From the NCBI RefSeq assembly GCF_014126615.1, contig NZ_CP059897.1:1054001-1118000 (forward strand): 64,000 nucleotides of DNA, written 5' to 3'. Both the position numbers and the translations under genes were made by a program. The notes under the pieces are model-generated. The model searched no databases. It saw only the letters and a list, made by a program, of their open reading frames with translations, and was not told the DNA's origin. This document shows positions 17,444 to 28,079 of the stretch, one piece after another. Position 1 is the stretch's first letter; every line of letters begins with the position of its first letter. This DNA is from Ciceribacter thiooxidans (GTDB taxonomy: Bacteria; Pseudomonadota; Alphaproteobacteria; Rhizobiales; Rhizobiaceae).

Positions 17444-18472
17444 TCAGACCTTGCGCTTCTTCTGGCGATAGACGTCGGCGACGACGGCCGCGACGATGAT
17501 CATGCCCTTGATGATCTCCTGGTAATAGGCGTCGACGCGCAGGAAGGTGAAGCCGGAGGTCATCACCCCGAGGATGATCGTGCCGATCACCGTGCCGGTG
17601 ATGCGGCCTGCACCACCTGCCAGCGAGGTGCCGCCGATGACGGCCGCCGCGATCGCGTCGAGTTCGTACATCACGCCCATGCCGGCCTGTGCGGTCTGGG
17701 CGCGAGCGGCGGTGACGACGCCGGCGAGGCCCGCCAGCATGCCGGCGATCGCGTAGACCTTGATCAGGTGCTTTTCGACGTCGATACCGGAGACGCGGGC
17801 GGCCTGCACGTTGGCGCCGATCGCATAGGTGAACTTGCCGTAGCGTGTGTAGCGCAGCGCGATGTGGAAGATCAGCGCGACGACGAGGAAGACGATCACC
17901 GGCCAGACACCGGACCCGATGAAGTTGAATTGGTCGGTCAGGCCCGAAACCGGCTGACCCTTGGTATACCACTTCGAAATACCGCGTGCCGTCACCATCA
18001 TCCCGAGCGTGGCGATGAAGGGCGGGATCTTTGTCCTCGCGATGAGCTGTCCGTTGATGAAGCCGGCAAGCATGCCGATCAGGATGCCGACCCCGATCGG
18101 GATGAAGAAGGGCAGGTCGGTGAGGCTCGGATAGAGCGCCCGCGACCATGACGACGCCTGGGCAAGGCTCGCGGTAAACATTGCGGTCATGCCGACGACG
18201 GAGCCGGAGGAAAGATCGATGCCGCCGGTGATGATGACCTGCGTCACGCCGACGGAGATGATCCCGATCACCGACACCTGAAGGATCATGATGGTCAGGC
18301 GCTGCGGGTTCATCAGGAAGCTCTGGCCGACGAACAGCCAGCCGAGCAGTTCGAAGACGAGCGCGATGCCGATCAGCACCAGGAAGATGTTGGCCTCGGA
18401 GGGCATCCGGCGCGTACGCGTTTGGCCCATCTTCAGGTCGACATCGCCCTTGGTCGCGGTCTGTTGATTCAT
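17444..18472 (-). CDS. iatP: Inositol ABC transporter permease
   Basis: 342-residue RbsC-family inner-membrane permease with about nine to ten helices. Typical family segments are GITQ-like SVGVTQVIITGGIDLSSGSVVG, AGFINGQLIARTKIPPFIATLGMM and GGTSLAGGAGRITGTVIGTIILGV. The N-terminus is cytoplasmic and charged. It is the third gene of an operon with the RbsA- and RbsB-type subunits, next to the inositol catabolic genes, so the S. meliloti-type name iatP is used on family and context. Ends at a strong terminator. Confidence 0.85.
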   Translation of the reverse strand: MNQQTATKGDVDLKMGQTRTRRMPSEANIFLVLIGIALVFELLGWLFVGQSFLMNPQRLTIMILQVSVIGIISVGVTQVIITGGIDLSSGSVVGMTAMFTASLAQASSWSRALYPSLTDLPFFIPIGVGILIGMLAGFINGQLIARTKIPPFIATLGMMVTARGISKWYTKGQPVSGLTDQFNFIGSGVWPVIVFLVVALIFHIALRYTRYGKFTYAIGANVQAARVSGIDVEKHLIKVYAIAGMLAGLAGVVTAARAQTAQAGMGVMYELDAIAAAVIGGTSLAGGAGRITGTVIGTIILGVMTSGFTFLRVDAYYQEIIKGMIIVAAVVADVYRQKKRKV

Positions 18473-18502
18473 TCTAACCTCCCTGTCGGTCCCCAGACGG
18501 CG

Positions 18503-20041
<1,539 letters not shown>

Positions 20042-20065
20042 CGCGACTTCTCCTCCCTAAGCATC

Positions 20066-20091
20066 GGGAATGCGGGCGGACCCGCACTCCC
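20066..20091 (-). promoter_or_regulatory. Intercistronic hairpin between ibpA and iatA
   Basis: An 11-bp inverted repeat with one G-T type mismatch (arms 20066-20076 and 20081-20091) in the gap after ibpA. There is no T run, so it is more likely an mRNA-stabilising or attenuating hairpin that gives excess binding protein over ATPase and permease than a terminator. Confidence 0.5.
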
Positions 20092-20109
20092 GCAGTCTCG
20101 CTGGCGAAA

Positions 20110-21039
20110 TCAGTTCTTCGCCTGATAGTCCTTCAGATTTTCCGGGGTGACGAGTTCGAAGGGAATGTAGACCTTCTTCTCGACAGCCTCTCCCTTGGCG
20201 AGCTTCAAGGCGGCGTCCACCGAACCCTTGCCCTGACCGGCGGCATTCTGGAACACGGTGACGTCGAGGTCGCCGGCTTCCATGGCTGCGAGCGCGTCCT
20301 GCGTGGCGTCGACACCGGCGACCACGTAGTCCTTCATGTCCTTGCCGGCGGCCTTGAGCGCCTGGATCGCGCCGATCGCCATTTCGTCGTTATTGGCGAT
20401 GACGGCATTGAACTCGAGACCGGCGGACAGCCAGTTGGTCACGAGGTCGGCGCCCTGGGTGCGCGACCAGTTGGCGGTCTGTTCTTCGACGATCTCGATG
20501 CCCTTGCACTCGTCGGTGGCGACGACGTCATGGACGTCCTGGGTCCGCATGCGCGCGGCCTGGTTGGAGAGTTCGCCCATCATCAGCACGGCCTTGCCCT
20601 TGCCGCCGAGCAGACGGCAGACTTCCTTGGCTTCGAGCGTGCCGGAATCGGCTTCGTTGGAGGCAACGAAGGCCTGTTTCTCCGGCAGTTCGTTGACGTT
20701 GACCGGCTCGCGGTTGACGTAGACGAGCGCAACGCCGGCATCGGCGGCAATCTTCGACATCGCGGCGGTGGCGTCGGTATCGACCGGGTTGACGATGATG
20801 GCGTCGACGCCGGCGGCGATGAAGTTCTGGATCTGGCTCTGCTGCTTGGCAACGTCGTTCTGGGCGTCTTCGATCTGCAGGGTCACACCGTCGAGCGTCT
20901 TGGCATAGTCGGACATGCCGTTGCGCAGGACCGTCAGGAAGTTGTCGTCGAACAGCGCCATGGAGACGCCGATGGTTTCCGCGTGGGCGGCCGTGCCCAT
21001 AAGGACGGACAGCGCAGCGCCAAGAATATACTTCTTCAT
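20110..21039 (-). CDS. ibpA: Inositol ABC transporter periplasmic binding protein
   Basis: 309 residues with signal peptide MKKYILGAALSVLMGTAAHA. The mature protein is an RbsB-type sugar-binding protein: GVSMALFDDNFLTVLRNGMS, QNFIAAGVDAIIVNPVDTDA, VYVNREPVN, ANNDEMAIGAIQALKAAGKD and VAGVDATQDALAAMEAGDLD. It captures inositol for IatAP; the assignment rests on the adjacent iol genes and on shared TTCCATTT half-sites upstream. First gene of its operon. Confidence 0.87.
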   Translation of the reverse strand: MKKYILGAALSVLMGTAAHAETIGVSMALFDDNFLTVLRNGMSDYAKTLDGVTLQIEDAQNDVAKQQSQIQNFIAAGVDAIIVNPVDTDATAAMSKIAADAGVALVYVNREPVNVNELPEKQAFVASNEADSGTLEAKEVCRLLGGKGKAVLMMGELSNQAARMRTQDVHDVVATDECKGIEIVEEQTANWSRTQGADLVTNWLSAGLEFNAVIANNDEMAIGAIQALKAAGKDMKDYVVAGVDATQDALAAMEAGDLDVTVFQNAAGQGKGSVDAALKLAKGEAVEKKVYIPFELVTPENLKDYQAKN

Positions 21040-21142
21040 TTCTTTCCTCCTCAGTGGTGCCCGGCGTCACCTTGTTCCTGCCGGAAGCCGGATTTTCCGG
21101 CCCTGTGCATTCGGCCCGCGCTCCCCACGCGATGTGCAAAAC

Positions 21143-21186
21143 GGAATAAACAGACCGTGTTCGTCAAAATGCAGATAATTTATTCC
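21143..21186. promoter_or_regulatory. Inverted repeat upstream of ibpA with IolR-like half-sites
   Basis: GGAATAAA (21143-21150) and TTTATTCC (21179-21186) form an 8-bp inverted repeat separated by 28 bases, about 105-150 bp upstream of ibpA. The right arm continues as TTCCATTTT, the same half-site as in the idhA/iolR operator. Confidence 0.45.
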
Positions 21187-21274
21187 ATTTTTTCGGAGGG
21201 CCGTCAACGGGCGAATATGAGCCTGCGGCAAAGAATCCGGTGAATTGTGGAAAAGGGAACGACGGAGAGCAGGC

Positions 21275-21294
21275 GGAACTGGAATTCCTGTTCC
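21275..21294. promoter_or_regulatory. GGAA-N6-TTCC site, probable IolR operator
   Basis: A near-perfect 20-bp palindrome containing GGAA (21281-21284), six bases, TTCC (21291-21294), followed by ATTTC. It lies about 235-255 bp upstream of ibpA, in a 434-bp gap (21040-21473) in which I see no gene. The distance is long for a simple repressor site, so it may serve as a remote operator, or the transcript may start far upstream. Confidence 0.5.
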
Positions 21295-21403
21295 ATTTCT
21301 CACGGGGGTGAGACCCCGCGGGCAACGACCGCTTCACCCGTCATCGGCGGCTGTGGCGGCCGCGCGGGGTCGAATGCAGGCATCTTGCGCGCGACCTGGC
21401 GGA

Positions 21404-21432
21404 ACAAAAAAGCCCCGCGATGAGGTCGCGGG
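21404..21432 (-). terminator. Terminator of the phosphatase/AfuABC-like operon
   Basis: On the minus strand GCCCCGCGA, a five-base loop and TCGCGGGGC (21410-21432) are followed by six T residues: a textbook Rho-independent terminator 42 bases after the phosphatase stop. Confidence 0.9.
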
Positions 21433-21473
21433 GCTGCATCATTCGTCGGATCCGGCCGGAACTTGGGCTGCGG

Positions 21474-22271
21474 TCAGCCTTGATGAAGCGCCAGCAGCTC
21501 GGAATAGACGGAGAGATTGCTCGCCAGAACCGGATGCCCCTCCATCAGGGCTTCGCCCTCGGCCGGGAACGGCAGATAGTCGCCGCCGGCTTCTTTCACG
21601 AGGCAGTAGCCGGCCATGCAATCCCAGGCGCGCATATGGGGTTCGTAGTAGCCGACGAGGCGACCCGCGGCGACGTAAGCCAGCATCAGCGCGCCGGACC
21701 CGTTGCGGATGAAGTTGCCGCCGATGCCGAGCAGGCCCGCAATGATCTGGCCGACCCGTTCGGGAGCCACATAGGTGTTGCAACCGATTCCGGTCATCGC
21801 GTTCTGGATGGTGCGGGTGGGGTCGAGTGTAAGCGGCTTGCCGTTGAGGCTCGCTCCGCGACCCGCCGCCGCGGCATAGAGTTCACCGTCGCAAGGCACA
21901 TGCACCACGCCGACCACCGGGACGCTGCCGCGAAGGACGGCGATCGAGACGCACCAGGTCGGCATCCCGTTGACGAAGGGCGCCGTCCCGTCGATCGGGT
22001 CGACCACCCACGTGAAACCGGAGGTTCCGTCGACGTGCCCGAACTCCTCGCCGAGGAAGCCGTCTTGCGGGAAGGCGGACGCCACCCGGTCGCGGATCAG
22101 CGTCTCGACGTTGCGGTCGGCGATCGAGACGACGTCCTGAAGATCGCGCTTCGTCTCGATCACGAGACTGCCGCGGTTCTCGAAATAGTCGAAGGCAAGC
22201 CTTCCGGCCTCCTCCGCAATCGACCGGGCCAGAGAAAACCGTTGATCGACATCGGTGTCTTGCATGCTCAT
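21474..22271 (-). CDS. Inositol-monophosphatase-family phosphatase
   Basis: 265 residues. Metal- and phosphate-binding motifs of the IMPase superfamily are GEEFG near residue 68, WVVDPIDGTAPFVNGMP near residue 87 and the second-lobe AWDCMAGYCLVKEAGG near residue 215. Members dephosphorylate myo-inositol phosphates, histidinol phosphate, fructose-1,6-bisphosphate or other sugar phosphates in a Mg-dependent, Li-sensitive way. It is the last gene of the AfuABC-like importer operon (24 bases after the ATPase), so I infer that it dephosphorylates the imported phosphorylated compound. An in-frame second Met lies two codons in; the first is used because GGAAAG is well spaced before it. Confidence 0.85.
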   Translation of the reverse strand: MSMQDTDVDQRFSLARSIAEEAGRLAFDYFENRGSLVIETKRDLQDVVSIADRNVETLIRDRVASAFPQDGFLGEEFGHVDGTSGFTWVVDPIDGTAPFVNGMPTWCVSIAVLRGSVPVVGVVHVPCDGELYAAAAGRGASLNGKPLTLDPTRTIQNAMTGIGCNTYVAPERVGQIIAGLLGIGGNFIRNGSGALMLAYVAAGRLVGYYEPHMRAWDCMAGYCLVKEAGGDYLPFPAEGEALMEGHPVLASNLSVYSELLALHQG

Positions 22272-22295
22272 GCTTCTTTCCTTCGGGTAGAGATG

Positions 22296-23357
22296 TCAGG
22301 CCGTGATCAGTGCAATGCCACGGTTCTTGAAAGCCACTGTGACGTCGGCGGCAAGAGCGAAGCTGCGCTCGACGGAATGATCGATGACGAAGAAGGCGCC
22401 GAAATCCGTTTCGACCTCGTATTCGATGTGGTCGCCGAGATAGGCTGAGTGCACGACTCGGCCCCTGAGCCCGGGTTCATCGCCGCCGCCGAGGCGGATC
22501 GCGCCCGGCCGCACCGCCAGCCTGGCGCTTCCGGGCTTCGCGTTGTGTCCCGGCAGGTGGTGTTCGAGACCGCCGACCTTCACGAGCGCTCGACCGGCAT
22601 CGACGGAAAGAACCTCGCAGGAAACGACGTTCGCTTCACCCATGAAGTCCGCGATGAAGGGCGAGGCGGGCGCCTCGTAAAGTTCGCGCGGTGCGCCGGA
22701 CTGTGCGATCACGCCGTCCTTCATGACGATGATCCGGTCGGACACGGCGAGCGCTTCGTCCTGGTCATGAGTCACATAGACCGCGGTAAAGCCCAGCCGT
22801 TGCTGAAGATCGCGGATATCGGTGCGCACCTTGCGGCGCAGGCGCGCGTCGAGGTTGGAAAGCGGCTCGTCGAGGAGCAGCACCTGCGGCTCCAGCACCA
22901 GTGCACGTGCGACGGCGACGCGCTGTTGCTGCCCACCGGAGAGTTCCGCGGGCAGGCGCCCGCCCATTCCGGCAAGGCCCACGAGTTCCAGCCCGTGCTC
23001 CGCCTTCTCCCGCGCGACCTTCTTGCCGAGACGGGAGGACTCGAGACCATAAGCGACGTTCTCGAGCGCGGTCATGTGCGGGAAGAGCGCATAGGATTGG
23101 AACACCATCGACACGTCGCGAGCATTCGCCGGCAGCATGGTGACGTCCTTGCCGCCGATCAGGATGCGTCCCGAGGTCGGGTGTTCGAGGCCGGCCAACA
23201 TGCGCAAGGTCGTCGTCTTGCCGCAACCGGAGGGCCCGAGCAGGGTCACTAGCGTACCGGGCTCTATGGTGAGGGAAAGATCGGGAATTGCGGTGAAGGC
23301 GCCGAAACTCTTGCGAACATTCTCGAAGACGACGGAACCGGGCTCATGGCTGGTCAT
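22296..23357 (-). CDS. AfuC/FbpC-type ABC transporter ATP-binding protein
   Basis: 353 residues. Walker A GPSGCGKTTTLRMLAG, Q-loop MVFQSYALFPHMT, signature LSGGQQQR, Walker B VLLLDEPLSNLD and switch VTHDQDEA are all present, followed by a C-terminal TOBE-like regulatory region (VRPGAIRLGG). The start is the ATG at 23357, overlapping the permease stop (ATGA); the open frame continues upstream but is out-of-frame permease sequence. It couples ATP hydrolysis to the fused permease encoded upstream. The family carries ferric iron, 2-aminoethylphosphonate or hexose phosphates. Confidence 0.9.
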   Translation of the reverse strand: MTSHEPGSVVFENVRKSFGAFTAIPDLSLTIEPGTLVTLLGPSGCGKTTTLRMLAGLEHPTSGRILIGGKDVTMLPANARDVSMVFQSYALFPHMTALENVAYGLESSRLGKKVAREKAEHGLELVGLAGMGGRLPAELSGGQQQRVAVARALVLEPQVLLLDEPLSNLDARLRRKVRTDIRDLQQRLGFTAVYVTHDQDEALAVSDRIIVMKDGVIAQSGAPRELYEAPASPFIADFMGEANVVSCEVLSVDAGRALVKVGGLEHHLPGHNAKPGSARLAVRPGAIRLGGGDEPGLRGRVVHSAYLGDHIEYEVETDFGAFFVIDHSVERSFALAADVTVAFKNRGIALITA

Positions 23358-25581
23358 GCGGTTTTCTCCTGGCCGATGGCGACAGAGGGAGTGCGGGAGC
23401 TGCCGGCGACACGATTTTCGCGGCGCAGGCGACGCTCTCCTACGAGGAACTGGAAACCTGTGATGACGGCAAGCATCACGACGATCAGCATCGAGGAATA
23501 GGCGATGGCCACGCCATATTCGCCGTTCTCCACGAGGCCGACGATGTAGGACGTCGCCATGTTGTATTGGGCACTGACGAGGAAGATGACGGCGCTGATC
23601 GAGGTGATCGCCCGCACGAACGAATAGACGAGCGCGGCGTTGATCGCCGGCCTCATGAGCGGCAGGATCACCTTGCGGATGGTGCGGAAGCTGTCGGCTC
23701 TCAATGTCAGCGACGCCTCGTCGAGACTCTTGTCGAGCTGGCTCATCGCCGCGATCCCGCCGCGTACGCCGACCGGCATATTCCGGAAGACGAAGCACGC
23801 AATCAGGATTAGCGCGGTCCCAGTCATTTCGACCGGCGGTAGGTTGAAGGCCATGATGTAGCTGACGCCGATCACTGTGCCCGGAATGGCGAAGCTCATC
23901 ATCAGCGCGAATTCGAAGAGGTTGCGGCCGGTGAATCTCTGCCGGACGATGATATAGGCGGTGAGCAGCCCGACAGCGGCGGTGAGCGGCGCCGAGACGA
24001 GCGCGATCTCCATCGTCGTCCAGAAGGAGTTCCACGCAACGCCGGTCCAGGCGATCGCTCCGTTTTCGAAGCCGACCGAGAAGGCCCGCGCGTAGTGGTC
24101 GAAGGTCAGCGAATTGTCGAGGCCCCAGGTCTTCACGAAACCGCCGAACAGGATCATCCCGTACACGACCACGGTAAAGATCATCCACGGGATCGCCACC
24201 GCATGCACGGCGATCGAGAGGCCGCGGGGCAGGGCGATGTGAACGCCGTTGTCGCCCTTGCCGGTCACTGTCGCGAAATTCTTGCCGGAGAGCCAGACGC
24301 GCTGCGCGACGAACGCGGAAAGCGTGAAGCAGAGAAGCACAATCGCGAGTACGGCGGCGCGGGACGGATCGTTCTGCGATCCGACGACCGCGAAGAATAT
24401 CTCCGTCGACAGTACGCCATGGCTTCCCCCAGCACCAGCGGGTTGCCGAAATCGGCCATGCTTTCGATGAAGCCGATCAGGAAGGCATTGGCGAGGCCGG
24501 GCTTCATCAGCGGCAACGACACGCGGACGAACGTCCGCCAGCGGTCTGCGCGCAGGGTCTGCGAGGCCTCCTCCATCGAGGGGCTCACACCTTCGACGAC
24601 GCCGATCAGCACCAGGAAGGAGATTGGCGTGAACGAGAGAACCTGTGCGATCCAGATGCCGGTCAGACCGTAAAGCCACCGGCCGGGCTCGAGACCCAAC
24701 AGGTCGGATATCGCTTCGGTAACGACGCCGGCACGCCCGAAGAGCAGCGTCAGGGCAAGGCCTATGACGAAAGGCGGCGTGATGATCGGCAGGACGGTCA
24801 GCAGCCTCAGCCCCTTCTTGTAAGGAAAGCGCGTGCGTGTCGACAGAAGCGCGAATGCGAGCCCGAGCAGGGTCGAGCCGAGCGCCGTCATGATCGCGAG
24901 AGTGAGGGTGCGCCAGGCGACACCGCAACGCTCGCCGCCAGACACGCAACCGAGGCTCCAGATGCCCGGGTCCTGAGCGTTGCGAATGAAATTGTCCGGA
25001 TTGAAGGAGCCATCGAAATCCTGCACCGCGCCGACGAACATGCTGCCGATCGGATAGAAGACGAAGACCGTCACCAGAAAGATGAGCATGGAAATCGAGC
25101 CGACGATGAAGGCGTCGCCCTTCATCGCACCTTGCTCGGCAAGGCCGAAGGCGACAAGAAGCACGAAGACCATCGACATCAGGACGGCGCCGGCCCCCAT
25201 GGACGGCTGGCCGTCGGCAAGCATGCCGAACAGCTGCTCGCTGATCGTCCAGGTCCAGCCCGTGAAGCCGATCGCAAGGCCCTGAAGCGAGAGGAACAGG
25301 AGCCCGAGAGATCCGGCGAGAACCAGGCCGCGGCCACGCCGCGCCGGATCGCGCAGGGTTCGGGCGAGGCCTGCGAGCGCGAGGAACAACACCGCGCCGG
25401 CGAGCCAGATCTTGCCGTGGCTCGTTATCTGCAGCAGCCCCGGTGCGGTATCTGCCGTGGCAGGGAAGTCGGCGATCCAGCCGAAGCCGAAGAACCCGCC
25501 CTCGATCCGGTACCAGGGCACGAGCGTCAGTGCCGCCGCCCCCAGCGCAAGGACGATGTCCAGTTTGCGATTGCCATTCAT
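23354..25581 (-). pseudogene. AfuB/FbpB-type fused ABC permease, frameshifted
   Basis: A single large permease with two MetI-like halves, as in AfuB, but split between two frames. The first frame runs from the ATG at 25581 through EEASQTLRADRWRTFVRVSL (first EAA loop) to MADFGNPLVLGEAM and then degenerates. The second frame takes over at GGSHGVLSTEIFFAVVGSQN and continues to the stop at 23354, including DEASLTLRADSFRTIRKVIL (second EAA loop). The switch lies at a G run read on the minus strand (CCCCC at 24426-24430 on plus); one extra G would restore a 742-residue protein with the continuous join NPLVLGGSHGVL. This could be a real deletion, a -1 slippage site or a sequencing error. The rest of both halves is well preserved. 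Confidence 0.85.
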
Positions 25582-25627
25582 CACGGCGAACCTCGCTCTC
25601 GTCACGTTTGAAAATCTCTGAGAATGG

Positions 25628-25658
25628 GCCGCACCCCGGCTTGTCGCCCGGGTGCGGC
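25628..25658 (-). promoter_or_regulatory. Intercistronic hairpin between binding protein and permease
   Basis: GCCGCACCC (25628-25636) pairs perfectly with GGGTGCGGC (25650-25658) in the gap after the binding-protein stop. Without a T run it is probably a stabilising or attenuating hairpin that raises binding-protein mRNA over the permease, as in the ibpA-iatA gap. Confidence 0.5.
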
Positions 25659-25671
25659 GGTCATTGCCTCG

Positions 25672-26697
25672 TCAGTTGGCGATCGCGCCGATCTCGCGAT
25701 CCCAGCGCTCCAGCAGCGCCTTGCGCTTGGCCGAGTCGCCGTAGGTCTTGAAGTCGTAGTCGATGAGCTTGATGTTCTCGAACTTCGGCGCCTGTTCCGG
25801 TACTTCGGCCGTCTTGTTGGACGGGAGCTGGAAGGACTTCGCGTCCTTCATGCGCGACTGCACTTCGGGCGAGAGCGCCCAGTCATACCAGACCTTGGCA
25901 TTGTCGAGATTGCGGGCGCCCTTGACGATCGACATCGAGCCGATCTCGTAGCCGGTGCCTTCACAGGGAGCCGCAACCTTCACGGGGAAGCCTTCCACCG
26001 CCTGGGCGACGGCGTCATGCATGAAGACGATGCCGAGGCCGGTCTCGCCGCGTGCGGCCGCCTTGACCGGCGCCGAGCCGGACTTGGTGTATTGCGAGAC
26101 GTTGGCATTGAGCTTCTTCAGGTAGTCGAAGGCCTGGTCCTCACCCATGATCTGCACAAGGGTCGCAAGTGCGGTATAGGCGGTGCCGGAGGAGTTCGGA
26201 TTGGCGATCTGGATCTCGCCCTTCAGCTCCGGCGCGAGCAGATCGGCCCAGCAGGCCGGTTCCTTGTAGCCCTTCGTCTTGAAGATTTCGGAATTGTAGC
26301 CCCAGCCGAGGGCGCCGGCATAGACGCCGACGGTCCGGTAGCCCGAGCTTTCCGCCTGCTTCTGCGCCCAGTCCTGCAACTGGTCGAGCGCCGGGGACTT
26401 GTATTCGAGCGTCAGGTCCTCGGATGCCGCCTGCAGGTGCGGGTCACCAGTGCCGGCCCACCAGATGTCGGTCTTCGGATTGCGGGCTTCGGCGCGGATC
26501 TTGGCATAGGTTTCGCCCGACGACAGGCGGACCATGTTCACCTTGATGTCGTGGCTCTTTTCGAAGTCGCCCTTCATCTGTTCGCAGATGACGACATCGG
26601 CCGAGCAGATGAGATTGAGTTCGCCCGCGGCGCGGGCCTCGACGGCACCGAGTGCGGTGCCGGCGAAGAGCAGGATCGAGAGGGATTTCAGTCGCAT
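25672..26697 (-). CDS. AfuA-like periplasmic binding protein 1
   Basis: 341 residues, signal peptide ending near ARA (residue 23). The mature protein is AfuA/FbpA-like: ELNLICSADVVICEQMKGDF, RLSSGETYAKIRAEARNPKT, DIWWAGTGDPHLQAASEDL, GALGWGYNSE, IANPNSSGTAYTALATLVQI and APCEGTGYEIGSMSIVKGA. AfuA of Actinobacillus is a hexose-phosphate binder, and the pattern 'C-S-A, S-G-E, D-x-W-x-x-G-T' is shared with it; classical iron ligands (paired Tyr) are not evident to me. First structural partner of the fused permease downstream. It is closely similar to the next gene upstream. Confidence 0.85.
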   Translation of the reverse strand: MRLKSLSILLFAGTALGAVEARAAGELNLICSADVVICEQMKGDFEKSHDIKVNMVRLSSGETYAKIRAEARNPKTDIWWAGTGDPHLQAASEDLTLEYKSPALDQLQDWAQKQAESSGYRTVGVYAGALGWGYNSEIFKTKGYKEPACWADLLAPELKGEIQIANPNSSGTAYTALATLVQIMGEDQAFDYLKKLNANVSQYTKSGSAPVKAAARGETGLGIVFMHDAVAQAVEGFPVKVAAPCEGTGYEIGSMSIVKGARNLDNAKVWYDWALSPEVQSRMKDAKSFQLPSNKTAEVPEQAPKFENIKLIDYDFKTYGDSAKRKALLERWDREIGAIAN

Positions 26698-26837
26698 GGC
26701 TTTCCTCCTGTTGCGTTGCGTCTGACATTTGTTCGGGACCGAGCCGTGGTCGTTGCGGGCACGGCCGGGCCCTTCGGTGCCGCGCTGCCGCGGTCCGTTA
26801 CGTGGAATCTAGTTCGGTTCTGGAACTCTGCGGGCCG

Positions 26838-27860
26838 TCAGCGGACGGCGAGTATGTCCGTGTCGAAGCGTCTCAATAATCGACTTCGCTCTTCCGGCGA
26901 GCCGAACGTGGCGAAGTCGTAGTCCACCATCTTGATCATCGAGATGTCGGGTGCCGTCGCCGGCAGCGCCGCCTTCGCATTCGACGGAACCTGGTTCTGC
27001 CCGGCCGCGATCCCCGTCGCCTGACCCTCGGGACTGAGGGCGAAATCGACGAAGGCACGTGCCGCGTCAAGGTTGTGGGCGCCCTTGACGATACTGACGG
27101 CGCCGATCTCGTAGCCCGTTCCCTCGCAGGGCGCGACGATTACCAGGGGAAAGCCTGCCTCCTTCTGCGTCACCGCGTCATGCATGAAGGATATCCCGAT
27201 CAGGGTTTCGCCCCGGGCGGCAGCCTTGACCGGATCCGCACCGGCCTTCGTGTAATCGCCGATGTTGCGGTCGAGGATCTCCATGAACCGGAATGCCTCC
27301 TCTTCGCCGAAGAGCTGCACGAAGGTCGCAAGGGTCGTGAACGCCGTTCCCGAGGAGTTGGGATTGCCCGCAAGGATAAGGCCGCGATAGGCGGAATTGG
27401 CGAGATCGCGCCAGCAGGTCGGCGCCGGCACCTTGTGTCGGGCAAGAAGCTCGGAATTGTAGGCAAAGCCCAACGCCCCGGCATAGACGCCCGCCGACCG
27501 GCCGCCGGACATCGCGTAGAAGTTCTGCGCCCACGGAAGGAGATCCCGTTCCTCCGACGACGTGTATCCGAGAAGAAGGTCTTCGGACGCGGCCTGCAGA
27601 TGCGTGTCACCTGTGCCGCCCCACCAGACGTCCACCGTCGGCTGGTCGCGTTCGGCGCGGATCTGGTCGAGGATTTCGCCCGTGCTCTTTCGCACCATCG
27701 TGATGTCGGCGCCGGTCTTCGCCTGGAAGGCAGCCTTCATCACCGAACACCAGCTCTCGTCGACGCCGCAGAGGACGTTGAGGGATGCCGCCGTTGCGCC
27801 CGGCTGCGTCGAGCCGAGCCAGACGGCCACTCCCAGACTGATGACGACGACTGTTCGCAC
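26838..27860 (-). CDS. AfuA-like periplasmic binding protein 2 (tandem paralogue)
   Basis: 340 residues from a GTG at 27860, chosen because GGGAGG precedes it and it gives a clean signal peptide (MRTVVVISLGVAVWLGSTQP, cleavage after GATA); the frame is open 17 codons further. The mature protein parallels its downstream neighbour along its whole length: SLNVLCGVDESWCSVMKAAF, MVRKSTGEILDQIRAE, DVWWGGTGDTHLQAASEDL, GALGFAYNSELL, NPNSSGTAFTTLATFVQLFG and APCEGTGYEIGAVSIVKGA. Likely a duplicated binding protein with altered affinity or specificity, or a co-sensor for the divergent two-component system. It is the first gene of the transporter operon. Confidence 0.83.
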   Translation of the reverse strand: MRTVVVISLGVAVWLGSTQPGATAASLNVLCGVDESWCSVMKAAFQAKTGADITMVRKSTGEILDQIRAERDQPTVDVWWGGTGDTHLQAASEDLLLGYTSSEERDLLPWAQNFYAMSGGRSAGVYAGALGFAYNSELLARHKVPAPTCWRDLANSAYRGLILAGNPNSSGTAFTTLATFVQLFGEEEAFRFMEILDRNIGDYTKAGADPVKAAARGETLIGISFMHDAVTQKEAGFPLVIVAPCEGTGYEIGAVSIVKGAHNLDAARAFVDFALSPEGQATGIAAGQNQVPSNAKAALPATAPDISMIKMVDYDFATFGSPEERSRLLRRFDTDILAVR

Positions 27861-27976
27861 CTTGACGCTCCTCCCTCGGAACCTCCCCGTTCCGATCCTG
27901 CGAGACAACATGGCAGATCCCGCGCAAGCTGCAATTTAAGAATGGTTACCGATATTTCGCCGCAGTGCCGAAGGGC

Positions 27977-28012
27977 GTTGCAGGCGTTACAAAAGTTACA
28001 AATGTGACGAAC
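27977..28012. promoter_or_regulatory. Four tandem 9-bp direct repeats, probable response-regulator site
   Basis: GTTGCAGGC, GTTACAAAA, GTTACAAAT and GTGACGAAC follow each other without gaps (27977-28012) in the divergent promoter between the AfuA-like gene and the two-component genes. The two central units match at 8 of 9 positions. Tandem direct repeats are the usual targets of OmpR-type regulators. Confidence 0.5.
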
Positions 28013-28079
28013 GGCCATAACCAGCGAGCCTTTGAACATTGCGCTCCGTCTGCCTATGATGGCGGGGGAGGACTGACGC

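Noticed and set aside
23358..24188. A long N-terminal extension of the AfuC-type ATPase
   Set aside because: This is the permease gene read in another frame; the true start overlaps the permease stop.
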